Assembly: GCA_009829735.1 (NCBI GenBank)
Contig: CM020618.1
Span: forward strand, 42,794,878-42,858,877
DNA length: 64,000 bases
Source: Pyropia yezoensis
Lineage: Eukaryota > Rhodophyta > Bangiophyceae > Bangiales > Bangiaceae
Direction of reading: 5' to 3'
The first letter of the stretch is position 1. Each line of letters begins with the position of its first letter. The notes under the pieces are model-generated. The model was not told the DNA's origin and searched no databases. It saw only the letters and a list, made by a program, of their open reading frames with translations. Below are positions 1-10,500 of this stretch, one piece after another. The translations under genes and the position numbers were made by a program.

Positions 1-1868
1 CGGCTCCCGTGATGCACTGTGTCATGCGGGGGGTATGAATTCGGGTCTCCTCAGGTGACTAGCTATATGGAATGGACCATTAGTGCCGAGACTGCTACGG
101 TCACTGGCTCTGTCGGCTTTGTCGTTACGCCGAAGGTCGCAGCGGACCCATCCTCGCCTTCAGCACCGCCCTGGGCGGCAAGAAGGTCAGCAACGAGAGT
201 GCGAGGAGAGAGCAGATGTAAAGCGCAATTTCTGGGCGACGACGTAAGTGGCGCGCCCCACGGCGTCGCGGCAGTAAGGGTCAGGCCAAGTCCAGCAAAA
301 CACAAAAGATTAATAGAAAAATAGAGATTTAATAGATTAATCTATGTGAGATATAAAAAGTCCCCCTTTTTCCCATTCATGCTAGAGTCTGTCCAGTACG
401 CTCTTTGTACTGGTCAACGGGCCCCACACTGTGACTGTGTCGCAGGCCTTTGACAGAATTTGGAAGAGCACTACTGTACTGTATAACGAAAAATGTTCTT
501 ACGACGAATGCCTGGTTCACAAGCGCCCTCGGAGTGTCATCAATAAGGGCACTGATTAGACAGCTGCAGGGTTGCCCACGGGAAGCATATATAACTCTCT
601 GCGGCACGTTCTTCTGCGGCGCTCTGTGAGTCGGTGATGCATCATCGCAGAATGTGGTCCGACCTGTATGTGGTTCTGGATATGAAATATGTGCACTTGT
701 GGGGCTTTCGTGGGAAGTACAGGAGCGGAATCCCGAGCGGCGCCTGCTGAGTAGGGTTGTGCAACACGCCTCTTTTTTCCAGGTGCGTCGGCGCTACTGT
801 GCTTCCTTTAAAAGGTGGATGTTGAAGGGACGTGAGGTAAGAGATCCATTGGTCCAGACAGCGATTTTCATCGCCTTCACGTACCGTCAACATCCATTTT
901 TTCCAGGGAGCACTATACACGCTACAACACGATTCAACCCGCTGTTTCGCGCCGACCACTCCCAACGAGCCCGAGGCAGCCCCCCATGTCACGCCAAGTA
1001 ACGCCAGTTTATGTCATGTTTTGTGATAGAGCTGCTCAAATCGGGCCTCACGCGTCAGAGACAAAAACTATCGCCCATTCTGGCGCCTCTCATCCCCAGC
1101 ACGCCCCAAATACGCCCTTCCTATTGGCAGGTGTGTCGGCGTGACACACGTAACACACTAGTCAAACACGCCTTGGGCACGTTTCGTGAGCTAGCCCCAG
1201 GCGTGCTTCTCAACCCTACCGCTGAGTAGACGACTCTATTTACTCAAGACCGCCTGCCACGCGCGTGCATTTGTTGCTAAATTATTACGTTTTGCGCCAG
1301 AAGTCACTGAGTCTCGCATGAGAGGGATTCGTTAGATGTCCCCAACCAGTCGGAGGATCGGAGGGCGGTCGGACTCGCGTCGACCCAGGCGGATCGAACA
1401 ACTCCCACCGTTCCTGCTTGGTTGGACCAATGGGAAGATGCGGGTGGGGGGGGGCGACTTTAAGTCCATGATTTTGGTCCACCGCTGGCGGTGACACGAG
1501 GGGATTTGATTGAGTTTGAGCAAGCCACGCGCGCGCCCCGTGGGCTGGCGCCCAAAAACAAACGGGGCAAACCCCGCGTCGGGAAAACATAGCGCGCGCC
1601 GACGCGCGCCGGACTCCCCGTCGGAGCGCCGCGCGCGGGAAAGGCAGCCCCCGGTCGTCACCGCCACCGCCCTGCCGCTACCCCCGCAGCCATCCTTCCC
1701 ACAGACGGCCGCGTCGACCGAGAGCAGTGGCGCGCGCGCGCCTCGGGCCCGTAGCGCGGGAGCCGCTGCCGCAGCCGAGGGAGGGGTGGTGCACCCGCGC
1801 CACGCTGCGGGCGAGATGCCGACCGAAAGCCCACGTGCCCGCGTCTTTGCGTTCCCCCCCCCTCCTCC

Positions 1869-1902
<34 letters not shown>

Positions 1903-2545
1903 CCTCATTAAAGGGCGCTCGGGGCCGGGGAGCGATGGTGACGTCCCGGGGGGGGGGCCTCTGAAGGCAGCCGATTGTCTTGCTCTGGCTTCCTCTCGCG
2001 CCACCTTGGGCGCCCCGGGCTGGCCTGCGGTCGAGGCATCCATGGGATACACTGGGCCGCAGCGGGTTTTACCAAGGGTCTGCTGTTGGTCGCCGCCGTG
2101 GGGGCGTGCCCCGCGGTGAGGCCCAGCCGGGTTGCGATTGGAGCCTATTCGGGCGTGGGAGGGCGTGCGGGTGGGGCGGGGGGGGGGGGGTGGCTGGGTC
2201 GGAAGGGTTGGCGTGGGCCGTGAGGGTGCCCGGACGAGGACTGCTCTTCGTCCGCGGGCGGCATCCGTGCAGGAGCAGGCCGCCGGTATCTCATCCCCTG
2301 CACCACGGGTGGTGCATCACCCGCTCCATCGCAAGGGATGGCAGGGACGCACGCCGGCAGAGCTCCACTTCCCTTGCGTTCCCGCGGTACCCTACGGTGC
2401 GGTCACGGTCGGATCGATCCCCTTTGCCACCGCGTGAGGTGGTGTGCGGGAGCATCTCGTTCAAGTTACGGCCTGCCTCGAGCCGTGAGTGCCGTGGAAT
2501 CTTCTGCGCGACGTGCCGCGGCGGGTACCATTGCTGGGCGCAGCC
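1..2545. other. no gene supported; 5' flank of Crypton element
   Basis: No reading frame here shows a recognisable domain. Open frames around 1.5-2.5 kb run on both strands at once and owe their length to GC richness. The first ~1.3 kb is less GC-rich and contains many stops. The stretch probably includes the 5' untranslated end of the Crypton element, but I cannot see its boundary because Cryptons have no terminal inverted repeats. Confidence 0.5.
1870..1901. repeat. 32-nt poly-C tract
   Basis: An uninterrupted run of 32 cytosines follows a C/T-rich lead-in from about 1853. Such runs are prone to length error in sequencing and recur elsewhere in the window. Confidence 0.9.
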
Positions 2546-5056
2546 ATGACCCTCCAAGATTTAGCTCTTGAAAACGGTGGCGCTCTAGAGGAAGACTTTG
2601 GCATCGTAGTGGCCGGCCCCGTCACCCCGCAGGCGCCCCAGCCGTCCACCACGATCCCTGCGGTCGGCAGCGGCGTGCCTAGGGCAGCTCCGCTTCCCGA
2701 AGCCCCTCCGTCGGCCAAGCGACGACGGGTGTCACGCGGGCGTGGTCCGCCCCCAGCTGACGCCGCGCCGCGGGGCCGAGGTGGACGTCAACCATCTGGG
2801 AGTCCGTTGCCGGGTGGAGCCCCTGCGGTGGCGGCGGAATCTGCGGCGACGACCGCTGCGACGCCCTCAGTCGCGTCCCGGTCATCTGGGGCCGTGGGCG
2901 CTGACACGACGCCCACAGCGCCGCCCCCGCCCGCTGTAACACCCGCTTTGGAGCGCCGTGCCGGTGACCTCCTGGTGGCCCCAGTCGTGCGCTTCCACGG
3001 TGGGCACATGGGGGAGCCCGTTGGTGAGCGCTCGTCGGGGTTCCAGTAGTTTGTGGACGGCGTCGAGGCATACACGCACCGCAACTTGGTCGCGCGCCTG
3101 TTCGTCAACAAGCCCGATATCGGGGGGCGCCTCATCAAGATTGGCTCCCTCTACTCGTCGGACCTACGCGGGGGCCTGCCGCCTGGAGGCACAGCCGCCA
3201 ACGTGCCACCTCAGCCCGGCGACACGCGCACGGCGCCGCAGCGGGAGCGCGACAGCGCCGCGTCCGTCCATATGGTGGCGCTCGCCAACTACGCGCGGGG
3301 GCTTGGACTCTCCTTGATCAACACGCAGGCCGTGGTTGTTCAAGCGCTGCACCTGGCTGAACAGGGAAACCACGCGCTCGTGGGCGCGGTGACGAGCGTG
3401 GTGAAGAATCACTGGATGCAGCACACGGTAAGCGCCACCAACAAAGGCACCAAAACAACCATCAACAACTACAGCGGCGCCGTCGCTTCGTTTTGCCGGT
3501 GGGCAGCGGAGAAGTACGGAGACGACGTGTCTGTCATGCCCATTAGCCGCACGATGGTAGTGACGTTCCTCGAGGCGGAGAAGGTCCGGCGTGTGGTCAC
3601 GCGCAAGCGTGCGCGGCGGACCACGGACGGTGATGAAGCAGGGGGGAGCAGTGACGACGAGCCTGCTGCAGACACTTGCCCCCCGACTGCTGTACGGGGT
3701 GGAGGTGGGGCCGCGGAACCGGCCGCTGCCCCACCACGGGCCGCTGACAATGAGGAGGGCCTCTGTGAACCAGCTGCCCGCGCAGCACACGCAGCCTCGA
3801 ATGTGCGCCGGGGTGCCGTGGCCCCCCAAGAACCTGAGGCCGCACCGGGCGCCGAGCCGGCGGCGGGAGACACCCCCCCCAGCTCTAGGACCCCAGGGGC
3901 ACTATCCCAGGAGGATACAGCAGCTCCAGGGGAGCTCCCGCGGCAGGTGGGGCCGCAGGTCCTGCTCAACGACGTCAATGCGCTCTCCAAGATCGCCAAC
4001 ACGCTGAGCTTGCTGTTCCGCGACGCCACGTGCGAGTGCTGCTCCCGCTGGAGGCTCGAGGAGTACGCATCGGCAGGCAGCTACGGTCCGGCTGTGTCCG
4101 TCGTGAAGCAGCGCAAGCGGGAAAAGGTTCTGGAGGACCAGGCCGCGGGCGCATCGAAGGCGCTGGGCCGCCGCGATCCGTCCATGTCAGATGAGCAGCG
4201 CGAGGCGGCGGTGCGCCGGCTGCTTCTTCTACCCACCACTGCCACCCAGTACCGGCTGAAGTCTCTTTTGGCAGCCCTGTTTGTGCTTTCGTTTGCCTTG
4301 GAGGCGCGCGGCGCGACGTCACGTGGCATCGTTTGGAGCGACCTCGTCGTGCGCCACTTTCCAGCCATGTTCTCGGCCGCTGGGAAGGCCCTCGCCGTGT
4401 TGTGCACGTACATTCTTGCTACGAAGACCACCGAGGGCATTACGCACTGCATCGGCAGCTCGCCGCACGTCAACCCATGGCTTTGCCAGGTGGGTGCCAT
4501 GGCGGACGCCCTCATCGCTACTTACCACCGGCCTGGGTCGGACACGTCGCGCCCACCTGTATCGTTTGCCCCTATCCACAACCCCAGCGAGGACCAGATG
4601 TTGCTGTGCCGCGTGGACCCAGCGGCTTTCCAGGCGGCCAACCATCGGTTCGGCTTGCGACCCTGGTATCGTATGCTGATGTTTCAGTCTGCCCTGGGCG
4701 GCATCTACAAGGAGATGCCCTACCAGTACCACGCAGAGCACCTCAAGGCCACCCTCGTTGCCAGCGGTGTGCCCGCTTGGGCAGCTTCCACGCATGTCTG
4801 CCGGCGGGCGGCTGCCCAAAAGGGCAAGGAGGCCGGAGCCAGTGAGAGCGACAACAAGCAGCAGGGCATCTGGAGCACGAGCATGGCGAAGGAGGCGTAC
4901 GACGCGCCCATTCCCAACGCCGTCATGACGTTGGGGCTCTCTGGGCGTCCGCTCTCGTGCACCGCGCCAGTCACGCCGCAGCTGGAGGTGCAGGTCCCGA
5001 CAGAGCTGCAGCGAACCATCTGCCCTTGGCTCGAGGCGGAGGAGGCCGCCTACGCG
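2546..5056 (+). pseudogene. Crypton tyrosine recombinase, N-terminal part, split by LTR element
   Basis: This is the recombinase of a Crypton DNA transposon, which moves through a circular intermediate using a tyrosine recombinase. The first ATG in frame is 2546. The N-terminus (about 165 residues) is Pro/Ala-rich, and a single in-frame TAG at 3047-3049 interrupts it before the conserved part. From about 3260 a SAM-like core-binding domain is visible (KTTINNYSGAVASFCRWAAE). After an acidic/Pro-rich linker comes the catalytic domain: the first Arg in ARGATSRGIVWSDL, a KT...NPWLCQVGAMADALI block, and a C-terminal STHVCRRAA...GIWSTSM...AYDAP...MTLGLSGR block. The last block has the H-x-x-R, W and Tyr pattern seen in fungal Cryptons and Ndc10. 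The frame reads to TAC-GCG at 5051-5056, where the 5' LTR begins. The C-terminal part resumes after the 3' LTR at 16284. Family assignment rests on motif order; the stop codon and insertion suggest a dead copy. Confidence 0.75.
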
Positions 5057-5595
5057 TGTGGGAGATTGGGCCGGAATTCGGTACCAATACTTTGAAGATT
5101 CGGGTCAAGTGGACCTGACCGGAAGTCGAAATTCACCCGACCCACGATGGTGAAACTTCTGACTTCTGGACGGAAATTCGACTAGGACTTCCGACATACT
5201 AGAGCAGGGTAATGCTGCTGGTATTTGTTTCTTGGGATTTTTGCACGGGAGCCAGACGGATTTCTACGCTTTGAGTTCTTTGCATGTGGAGTGATATGAT
5301 TGGTTTGTTTGAGGGTTCATTTTCTGAGTGTTTTGAGGGGTTGCGTGAGCGTGTGAGGAGGGTTGATAAGGAGGGACAGCAAGGCGGGGAGGGCCCACCT
5401 TGGCTGGCCAAGCAAGAAAACACCGTCTGGCTCCGACACATCTTGTTCGTGCCTTGGTGAGTGGACCCGCTCACCACACGCAAGTTCCGTGTTCGGCTGT
5501 GTGGAGGTGCTTGCTTCCGGTGTCCCAAGTTGGGATATCGGCAATACTCCTCTTCCTTCCCTGACTCGGGGTTGGTGCTTGGGAGTACTGCTACA
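5057..5595 (+). repeat. 5' LTR, 539 bp
   Basis: Matches 15745-16283 base for base where I compared them (constant offset 10,688). It has the canonical TG...CA ends. The boundary is set by the upstream Crypton reading frame on one side and by divergence after ...GTACTGCTACAG on the other. Confidence 0.95.
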
Positions 5596-5597
5596 GT

Positions 5598-5610
5598 TGG
5601 TGGATCAGCG
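5598..5610 (+). promoter_or_regulatory. candidate primer binding site
   Basis: TGGTGGATCAGCG lies two nucleotides after the 5' LTR end, where Ty3/gypsy elements place the tRNA primer site. It begins with TGG, the complement of a tRNA CCA end. It does not match the common initiator-Met site, and I could not identify the tRNA. Confidence 0.5.
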
Positions 5611-5770
5611 GGGGAGAGGATATCGACTTTGGTACCTCCCTTGACCGGAGACGGGACCAAGTTGGCCCCTCTCCCCCTTCGGCACCGAGACTTCCGGTGA
5701 CACGATCGACTCGCCTACGTTCCGAGCGTTCGCTGGGCGACGAGGTTGGCCACCGTGAGTCTTGGTGGGG

Positions 5771-7534
5771 ATGGCTGGTGAGGGAGACCCCCCCATTGCG
5801 CCGAGTGTACCTGGGGAGGGGGAGCGTAGTCCTCCCCCGACGGGCGGAGTACCACCCAGGCCGGGCAGTGCGGATGTGGTGGGTCCAGAGGTTGGACCCC
5901 GACGGCGATCGGCCAGGTTCCTTCCCAGGCCGTCACCGGAAGAGACGGGCGGAGTTCGCCCTTCTCCGGTGGGAGCGCCGAGCCAGCGTCAGGCTCCGGC
6001 AACCTCTTCGGGGAGTGACGACACTCACTTCGGCATGGGACCGCCGACCGGCAGAGGTGACGGGACAGGGAGTTCTGTACCCCGGGTTGGTGGGTCCGCG
6101 CCACGACTGGTGCCGGAAGGACCGGGTGGGAGCTCGAGTCAAGCTCCACCTGGATCATCCGGTATCGTGGATAACTCGGTGATGACTGCCATCGCACAAG
6201 TCGTGCGAGAGGAGGTGGGGAAGGCGTTGAAGGGGAGCACCCCTCCGCCTGAGCAGGCCTCGAGGCGTCAGAAGCGACGGGAGATTCGACGTACTCTCCG
6301 TCGTGAGGTGGACTCGGAGTCTGAGTCCTCTGCAAGTGGCAAGTCGGGTGAAGAAGATCTTACTCGACATGGTCGTGTGACTCACACGGACCGTCTTGGG
6401 ACTAGAGTCGTCCCAGGAAAGATCGTGGTGAATAATCCATTGTTCAAGGATGTCTTCGACTGTGAGACATATGGGTTGGTCAACAAGTCGTTGACCTACT
6501 CAAATAGCCAGGCCCGTACCCTGGGCCGGCGCAAGAAACACGTTGCGCAATCCTTCGGGGTCCGTTCAGAATGGGACGGGACTCCACCCCTGAAGGTCTT
6601 CCAGTTTTTGCGGAAGTTCGCAAAAGCCTGCGATGACAATGATGTCTCTGAAGCTGAAGCGTTTTTCATGCTTCAGGACTTCACCAAGGAGCCACTCCGC
6701 TCCGAGGTGATGAACGTCATGCCAAGTCGGCATGGTGGGAATCCGGGTGAGGTGACCTCCTACCTGGAGTTGGTTAATTGGATCCTTCGTCTTCACGCAG
6801 ACGAGGCTTCCTTGGCTGTGCAGGTTGAAGAGTTCAACCGCGCCACCCAGAGTAAGGGTGAAGAGGAACGGGAGTTCGCTGAACGACTCCGTCAGCTGAA
6901 CGTCCTCTGTGGATTCCTATATCCCCAAGGAGTCATTAAGGGACGCTTTGTGGAGGGTGTCCACCGAGCAGCTCGAGCGACTGTGCGAGAGCGTAATACT
7001 CCGACCATGACTCTGGCGGAGTTGGCACGCATCGCCCAGACTAAGGGTGATGAGTACCGCTGGCTCGTGTCTGAGCAGCGGAAGGAACGAGAGAAAGAAG
7101 TTAAGGGAATGGAAGCAAGTCGCTTCCGCAGAACTGCAAGGATGCCTTCCTACACGCGGACGTACCCTGCAGTACCTTCGTCCTCAACTCGAGAGACGGA
7201 AGGTATGGTGGCCGCCATCCCTGATAAGTCACAGGGAAAAGCGGGGCCATCGGCGTCGATGAGTGATCGGCCGTGTTGGCAGTGTTCCAAGTCGGGACAC
7301 TGGGCAGCCCAATGCCCCACTCTGGACGTTCGTTTGAGAGCCCTGTTGGCTCGTATTGGGAAGCTCGGTATTCCGAGGACTGATTCGGATACCCGGCCAC
7401 ACACCACACGTGTGACGGCCATGACTCAACCTAAGTCAGAGGATGAGTCCACGCTTGAGAAGGGGGAAACCTCTTCCCCCAGCTCAAGTGGCAAGGATAC
7501 TCCATCATCCGAGTCGGATGAGGGAAACGCCTAG
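5771..7534 (+). CDS. gag: retrotransposon Gag polyprotein with CCHC zinc knuckle
   Basis: Gag forms the virus-like particle that packages element RNA. The frame begins with ATG at 5771 (587 residues) after a 175-nt leader. The N-terminal 200 residues are Pro/Gly/Ser-rich. The middle, around 6540-7080, has the typical helical retrotransposon-gag region (for example FLRKFAKACDDNDVSEAEAF and EFAERLRQLNVLCGFLYPQG). A single zinc knuckle CWQCSKSGHWAAQC lies at about residues 502-515 and should bind RNA. The C-terminus is Ser/Glu-rich. The stop is TAG at 7532-7534. A slippery heptamer G GGA AAC sits just before it, so most ribosomes should end here while some shift -1 into pol. Confidence 0.93.
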   Translation: MAGEGDPPIAPSVPGEGERSPPPTGGVPPRPGSADVVGPEVGPRRRSARFLPRPSPEETGGVRPSPVGAPSQRQAPATSSGSDDTHFGMGPPTGRGDGTGSSVPRVGGSAPRLVPEGPGGSSSQAPPGSSGIVDNSVMTAIAQVVREEVGKALKGSTPPPEQASRRQKRREIRRTLRREVDSESESSASGKSGEEDLTRHGRVTHTDRLGTRVVPGKIVVNNPLFKDVFDCETYGLVNKSLTYSNSQARTLGRRKKHVAQSFGVRSEWDGTPPLKVFQFLRKFAKACDDNDVSEAEAFFMLQDFTKEPLRSEVMNVMPSRHGGNPGEVTSYLELVNWILRLHADEASLAVQVEEFNRATQSKGEEEREFAERLRQLNVLCGFLYPQGVIKGRFVEGVHRAARATVRERNTPTMTLAELARIAQTKGDEYRWLVSEQRKEREKEVKGMEASRFRRTARMPSYTRTYPAVPSSSTRETEGMVAAIPDKSQGKAGPSASMSDRPCWQCSKSGHWAAQCPTLDVRLRALLARIGKLGIPRTDSDTRPHTTRVTAMTQPKSEDESTLEKGETSSPSSSGKDTPSSESDEGNA

Positions 7535-7590
7535 CCGCTGGGACTAAGACTGACCCAAAGGCTCCAGCGGTAATGAAGCGGGTTGCTTCA
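7522..7590 (+). promoter_or_regulatory. -1 programmed ribosomal frameshift signal, gag to pol
   Basis: The heptamer GGGAAAC at 7522-7528 is in the right phase (G GGA AAC in the gag frame). Pol lies in the -1 frame and is open from 7522 onward. After a 5-6 nt spacer, CCGCTGG (7535-7541) pairs perfectly with CCAGCGG (7564-7570), extendable by G-U pairs at both ends. A second perfect hairpin, TGAAGC/GCTTCA (7574-7579 with 7585-7590), has a GGGTT loop that can pair with GACCC in the first loop (7552-7556). Slippery site, spacer and stem fit the known architecture of retroviral frameshift sites; the loop-loop contact is my inference. Confidence 0.82.
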
Positions 7591-10500
7591 CGCTCACCGA
7601 CCCATGGGAGAGTGAAGGTCCTGACTCGACCTCGAGGGGTGAGACCTAGGGACAAGGCCCCTCCTCAGAAGCACGACCCGAGTCGGATTGTGTCAGTGCT
7701 GGTAGGGAGTAACTACCAGGTCGCAGCTCGACTCTGGCTGCAGGATGGATATGAGTTTACCTCTCGTGTCATAGTCGACACAGGCTCTGCTGCCTCTCTC
7801 ATTAGGCAAGACTTATTGCCAGAGGGGACAGATGTGAGCCCCGCCGGCTCACCCGAGTGGCGTATGTTTGATGTCAATGGGGGACTCCTCCCCATTGTTG
7901 GGTCTATTGCATTGACTGTTTGCATTGGGTTCTACCAGACGCAGGTGAACTTTGGAGTAGTCTCCAATATGTCAGTCCCCGTACTCCTGGGAACTGACTA
8001 TCTGGACCTCCATGTCCCGGCCGTCTGTGGACCGGAAGGGATAATCCGAATGCGTAATGGAGAGACTGTCCCCATATTGCGTAAAGGGAGGACTGTTTCC
8101 CCTACGACTCATCAACCTAGGGAAAACTCTCCCAAGGGTGGAGGCTCTACGACCCATGTACGAGTATGTAAGGGTACGGTAGTCCCGCCCCGATCAAGGA
8201 CCTTTGTGCGAGTACGCACACGGTTTCGAGGGAATGGACTTGTTTCCCCCGTGGACCGAGTCTATTATACTCACCAAGTGCAAGTTGCTTGGGGCCCCAT
8301 GACTTGTGGGGATGACCAAACCTGGTGGGTGGAGGTCCTCAACACGTCGGAGGAACCTCGACGACTCCCCGGAGGCATGAAGATTGCGTCGATCTCTACC
8401 TTTGAGGGGAATGTCGTTGCTGTGACTCAACAGCAATGGGAGGATATTGGAATGGCAGGCTCTGCCGACCAATCGAGTTCATCGACGGCTAAGTCGCCGA
8501 CGGTACATCGGGAGAACATCCCGGAGTGTTTACATGGACGACTGGATGAGTTAATCCAGAAGCATCACAAGTTGTGGAATGGTGACCTTGGGCTCATCAA
8601 GGCCACCGAACACAGAATCGTGTTGAAGCCAGGGGCTAGGCCAGTTCGCCTGAGTCCCTACCGTATGGGACCAGACTCACGGGAACTCACCCGAGAGCAG
8701 GTCCAACGGATGCAAGACATGGGTGTCATTGAGCCTTGCTCAAGTGAGTGGGCCAGTCCCATAGTCTTGGTGCCCAAGTCAGACGGCACGATGCGGTTCT
8801 GCATCGATTATCGTAAGCTAAACGAGCGGACGGTAAGGGATAGTTACCCCTTACCCCGTATGGACGATTGCCTTGACTCACTCGGTGAGGCACAGTACTT
8901 TTCCACGTTGGACTGCAACGCGGGGTACTGGCAGATACCCATCCGCAAGGAGGACAGACACTTGACCACCTTCACGTGTCACTGTGGAGTTTATCAGTGT
9001 ACACGGCTCCCTTTTGGGCTTTGCAATGCACCTGCGACTTTCCAGCGTGCTATTGACTTGATACTTGCCGGAGTCAAGTGGCAGATCGCCCTGGTGTATC
9101 TGGACGATATCATTGTGTTCTCCGGGACTGCCGAAGAACACTTGTCCCACTTGGACAGAGTGTTTACCCTGTTGGGTGAAGCAGGAGTAACACTCAAACC
9201 TACGAAGTGTCACCTCTTTAGTAATGAGGTGGAGTACCTCGGCCATATAGTCCGGCCAGGTCGCATTCTGGTCAATGAGAAGAACCTCATGGCCATACGT
9301 CGGGCGAAGTTCCCCCAGACGCAGACACAACTCAGGAGCTTCCTGGGTATGTGTAACGTATACAGACGCTTTGTGGCGAACTATGCCAAAGTGTCTGCAC
9401 CGTTGAACCACTTGGTAAGTTCCAAGATGCCCAAGCGCTTGGATGCTCCCAAACCCCCGGAGCAAGAAGCGTTTGATAGGTTGCGAGAGCTCCTCTGCAA
9501 CCCACCGGTGTTAGCGATCCCGAGACCGGGGGCTCACTACATCGTTGATGTGGACGCAAGTTACGACCAACTCGGTTGTTGCTTACTCCAACAACAGCCT
9601 TCGGGGGAGTATTTACCCGTTGGCTATTTCAGTAAGGGACTCTCACCCGCCCAGAAGAACTATTCTGTGACGGAGGTAGAGGGTCTTGGCGTGGTATGGG
9701 CAGTCTCCATGCTACGGCCATACATCGAAGGAAGGAAGTTCCTCATTCGATGTGACCACAAGGCTTTGAAGTGGATACTCACCACTACAGCCTGTACGAA
9801 TAACCGACTCAATCGATGGCGACTCTGCCTCGCTGAGTTCGATTATGATGTTGAATATCGGCCAGGCCCGAAGCATGCGGTTGCGGACGCGTTGTCTCGC
9901 ATACCGACGGATGGGAAAGACACTTCCCCTATCCCTGAGGAACTCCCTCATGTGGCAGTGACCACTCGCTCCGGAACTGTCCTCGACCCGAGGATGCCTG
10001 GCATGGCCAAATTATTACCCGTGTCTTTGGATGAGTTTGTCCAGGCACAGGAGAGCGACAAACTTTGTCGACGACTCAGGAAGGAGCTCGACCAGGCTCA
10101 ACCGACTCGGTTCTTCCTGAATGACAACGGCATACTCTGCCGTAAGGGATATACCCAGGGGGACAAGCAAGTCGTCGTCCCCAAGGAGTTACGCAAGAGT
10201 ATCCTCCAACGGGAGCACTCCTCACCGTTGGGTGGACACCCAGGGTCTACGAGGATGTATCAGACCCTACGTAAGAAGTACTATTGGCCATCACTCGTGG
10301 CTGATGTGTACGGATATGTAGCCGCATGCGCGACTTGCGCAAAGAATAGACTCATGGAGTCCCGGCAGACTTCTTCCATGAGACTCTTTCCTGCAACAGA
10401 GCCGTTTGCAGCGATAGCAGTGGACTTACTCGGTCCACTACCACGAACACCTGAAGGATATGAGTACCTTCTGGTGATGTGTGATCGCTTCACTAAGCTC

